A stretch of DNA of 64,000 nt from Lineus longissimus (Eukaryota > Nemertea > Pilidiophora > Heteronemertea > Lineidae): the NCBI RefSeq assembly GCF_910592395.1, contig NC_088314.1, positions 14,324,001-14,388,000 of the forward strand, given 5' to 3'. The number at the start of each line of letters is the position of its first letter. Position 1 is the stretch's first letter. The notes under the pieces are model-generated. The model ran no database searches. It saw only the letters and a list, made by a program, of their open reading frames with translations, and was not told where the DNA came from. This document shows, piece after piece, positions 63,001-64,000 of the stretch. A program made the translations under genes and the position numbers.

Positions 63001-64000
63001 AACATTGTTGAACTACATTCGTATACAAAAACAAATTTGGTTTGTGCCAACATCTTCAAATTGCCGAATCTGCTCTGATACAAAGTGAGGGTAAATAGAA
63101 AGTCAATAATGCAACAGGTTAGGTAATGGAGAAAATAAAGTCACAAATTAACATTCAGCTCAAATCAAAGACATGTTGTTAGTTTACAATTATGAAGTAC
63201 TACTCAGCATGGATATAAATTGAAGAGAGCTATCACTTGCTCCTGTTCACCTTTATTGACAAATACATTTTGTAATCCAATACTCCAACATTCAACAAAG
63301 AATTATATTTTTAATTTTTGAAGAAAAAAAATCCTCTATAGACCAGAGAGTCTGATGAATAACAAAACATTCTTATCACAGCACAAGCAACAATCTTGTT
63401 TTCACAACAAAGTGGAACATCTGAAAATATCATGTCTGCAGCAGGAAATAGTTCATAAACAGCGGTCAATTTTAGAGAAAGCACCCCATGTTCGAGAAAT
63501 TGACTTTTACAATTAAATTTTACGTCTTCTAAAACCTACAGATTTCTCATGAAGAAGTATTTCTCACAGTGAAGTTGTTATCTATATACTGTAAGAAATA
63601 ACCGAATTGAATTTCCTTCAAATTTCATCCCAAGTAGCTTGCCTGTCCTGGGAAAGGAGAACATTTTAAAACTGTTTTCTTGGCGTGTCACACAGAATGC
63701 ATGCTGTGTTCATCTTGTAATAAGGTTCTTAAAGCATGATATGCACTATTTTTAACAAAGAATGCACCATCTGTTATTTCTGTGGAAAGCAACTTTATTG
63801 CAAAATATGTATGAACCTGCAACGTGCATGCACTAGAGTAAGCCGATTGATAATGTAAAAATCAATTAAGTGTGATTAATCAACCCAGAAATGAAATGCT
63901 TATGATGTCGAATCGTCCGTGTCACCAGATGGACACAGGTTATTACAGTAAATTTACCAATGAGCACACGTTTTGGCTGTTTTTTGTGATACACATATAG
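60070..64000. other. Intergenic DNA with one diverged duplication
   Basis: About 62525-62765 and 63545-63755 share diverged blocks in the same order (TCTCATGAAgAAGT, GTGAAGTTGTTATCT, AGCTTGCCtGTCCTG, GCTGTGTTCATCT, AAGGTTCTT). The rest, including a minus-strand AATAAA near 62088, gives no supported gene. Confidence 0.5.

Overview
This is eukaryotic genomic DNA, most likely from a marine invertebrate. It has AT-rich intronic and intergenic DNA, a spliced host gene with GT-AG introns of up to about 11.7 kb, and a dense mix of Ty3/gypsy, piggyBac, Mutator-like and MITE elements plus minisatellites. I cannot place the phylum from the sequence alone.

The main host gene is on the minus strand and spans 49675 down to 10457. 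It is an SSUH2-like (ssu-2 homologue) gene coding for about 450 residues. I rebuilt it exon by exon, and every junction keeps the reading phase. It has a proline-rich N-terminus (exons at 49.6, 37.8, 26.1 and 24.7 kb), the conserved SSUH2 core (24.1 and 23.5 kb), a CxxCxGxG zinc-finger region and a conserved C-terminal domain (13.1, 12.5, 11.3 and 10.5 kb). Four paralogous exons at 20.9, 19.4, 17.1 and 15.7 kb each encode the same four-CxxC module. Each enters in phase 0 and leaves in phase 2, so exactly one can be used per transcript. This looks like a four-way mutually exclusive exon cassette that swaps the zinc-finger module, and it is the strongest candidate here for something undescribed.

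Two further small spliced genes are proposed on the minus strand. One is a two-exon gene of 60 residues inside an SSUH2-like intron (30100-29305, with a poly(A) signal). The other is a three-exon gene of 62 residues upstream of it (54437-53313, with an E-box and a poly(A) signal). I recognise neither.

Layout: 1-1819 is the 3' end of a Ty3/gypsy element. 1878-6749 is a nearly complete, recently inserted but damaged second gypsy element with 146-bp LTRs. 6750-10456 is downstream DNA with MITEs. 10.4-49.7 kb is the SSUH2-like gene. Its introns hold two piggyBac deletion derivatives, nested TIR elements, a 2.8-kb LTR element with an unusual 411-residue ORF, a 1.6-kb giant inverted repeat, and a 5.7-kb Mutator-like transposon (41995-47667) encoding a PHD-OTU-FLYWCH-MULE protein plus a divergent SGNH-like ORF. 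49.9-53.2 kb has two minisatellite arrays. 53.3-54.4 kb is the 62-residue gene. 54.5-64 kb is mostly non-coding with dispersed repeats.
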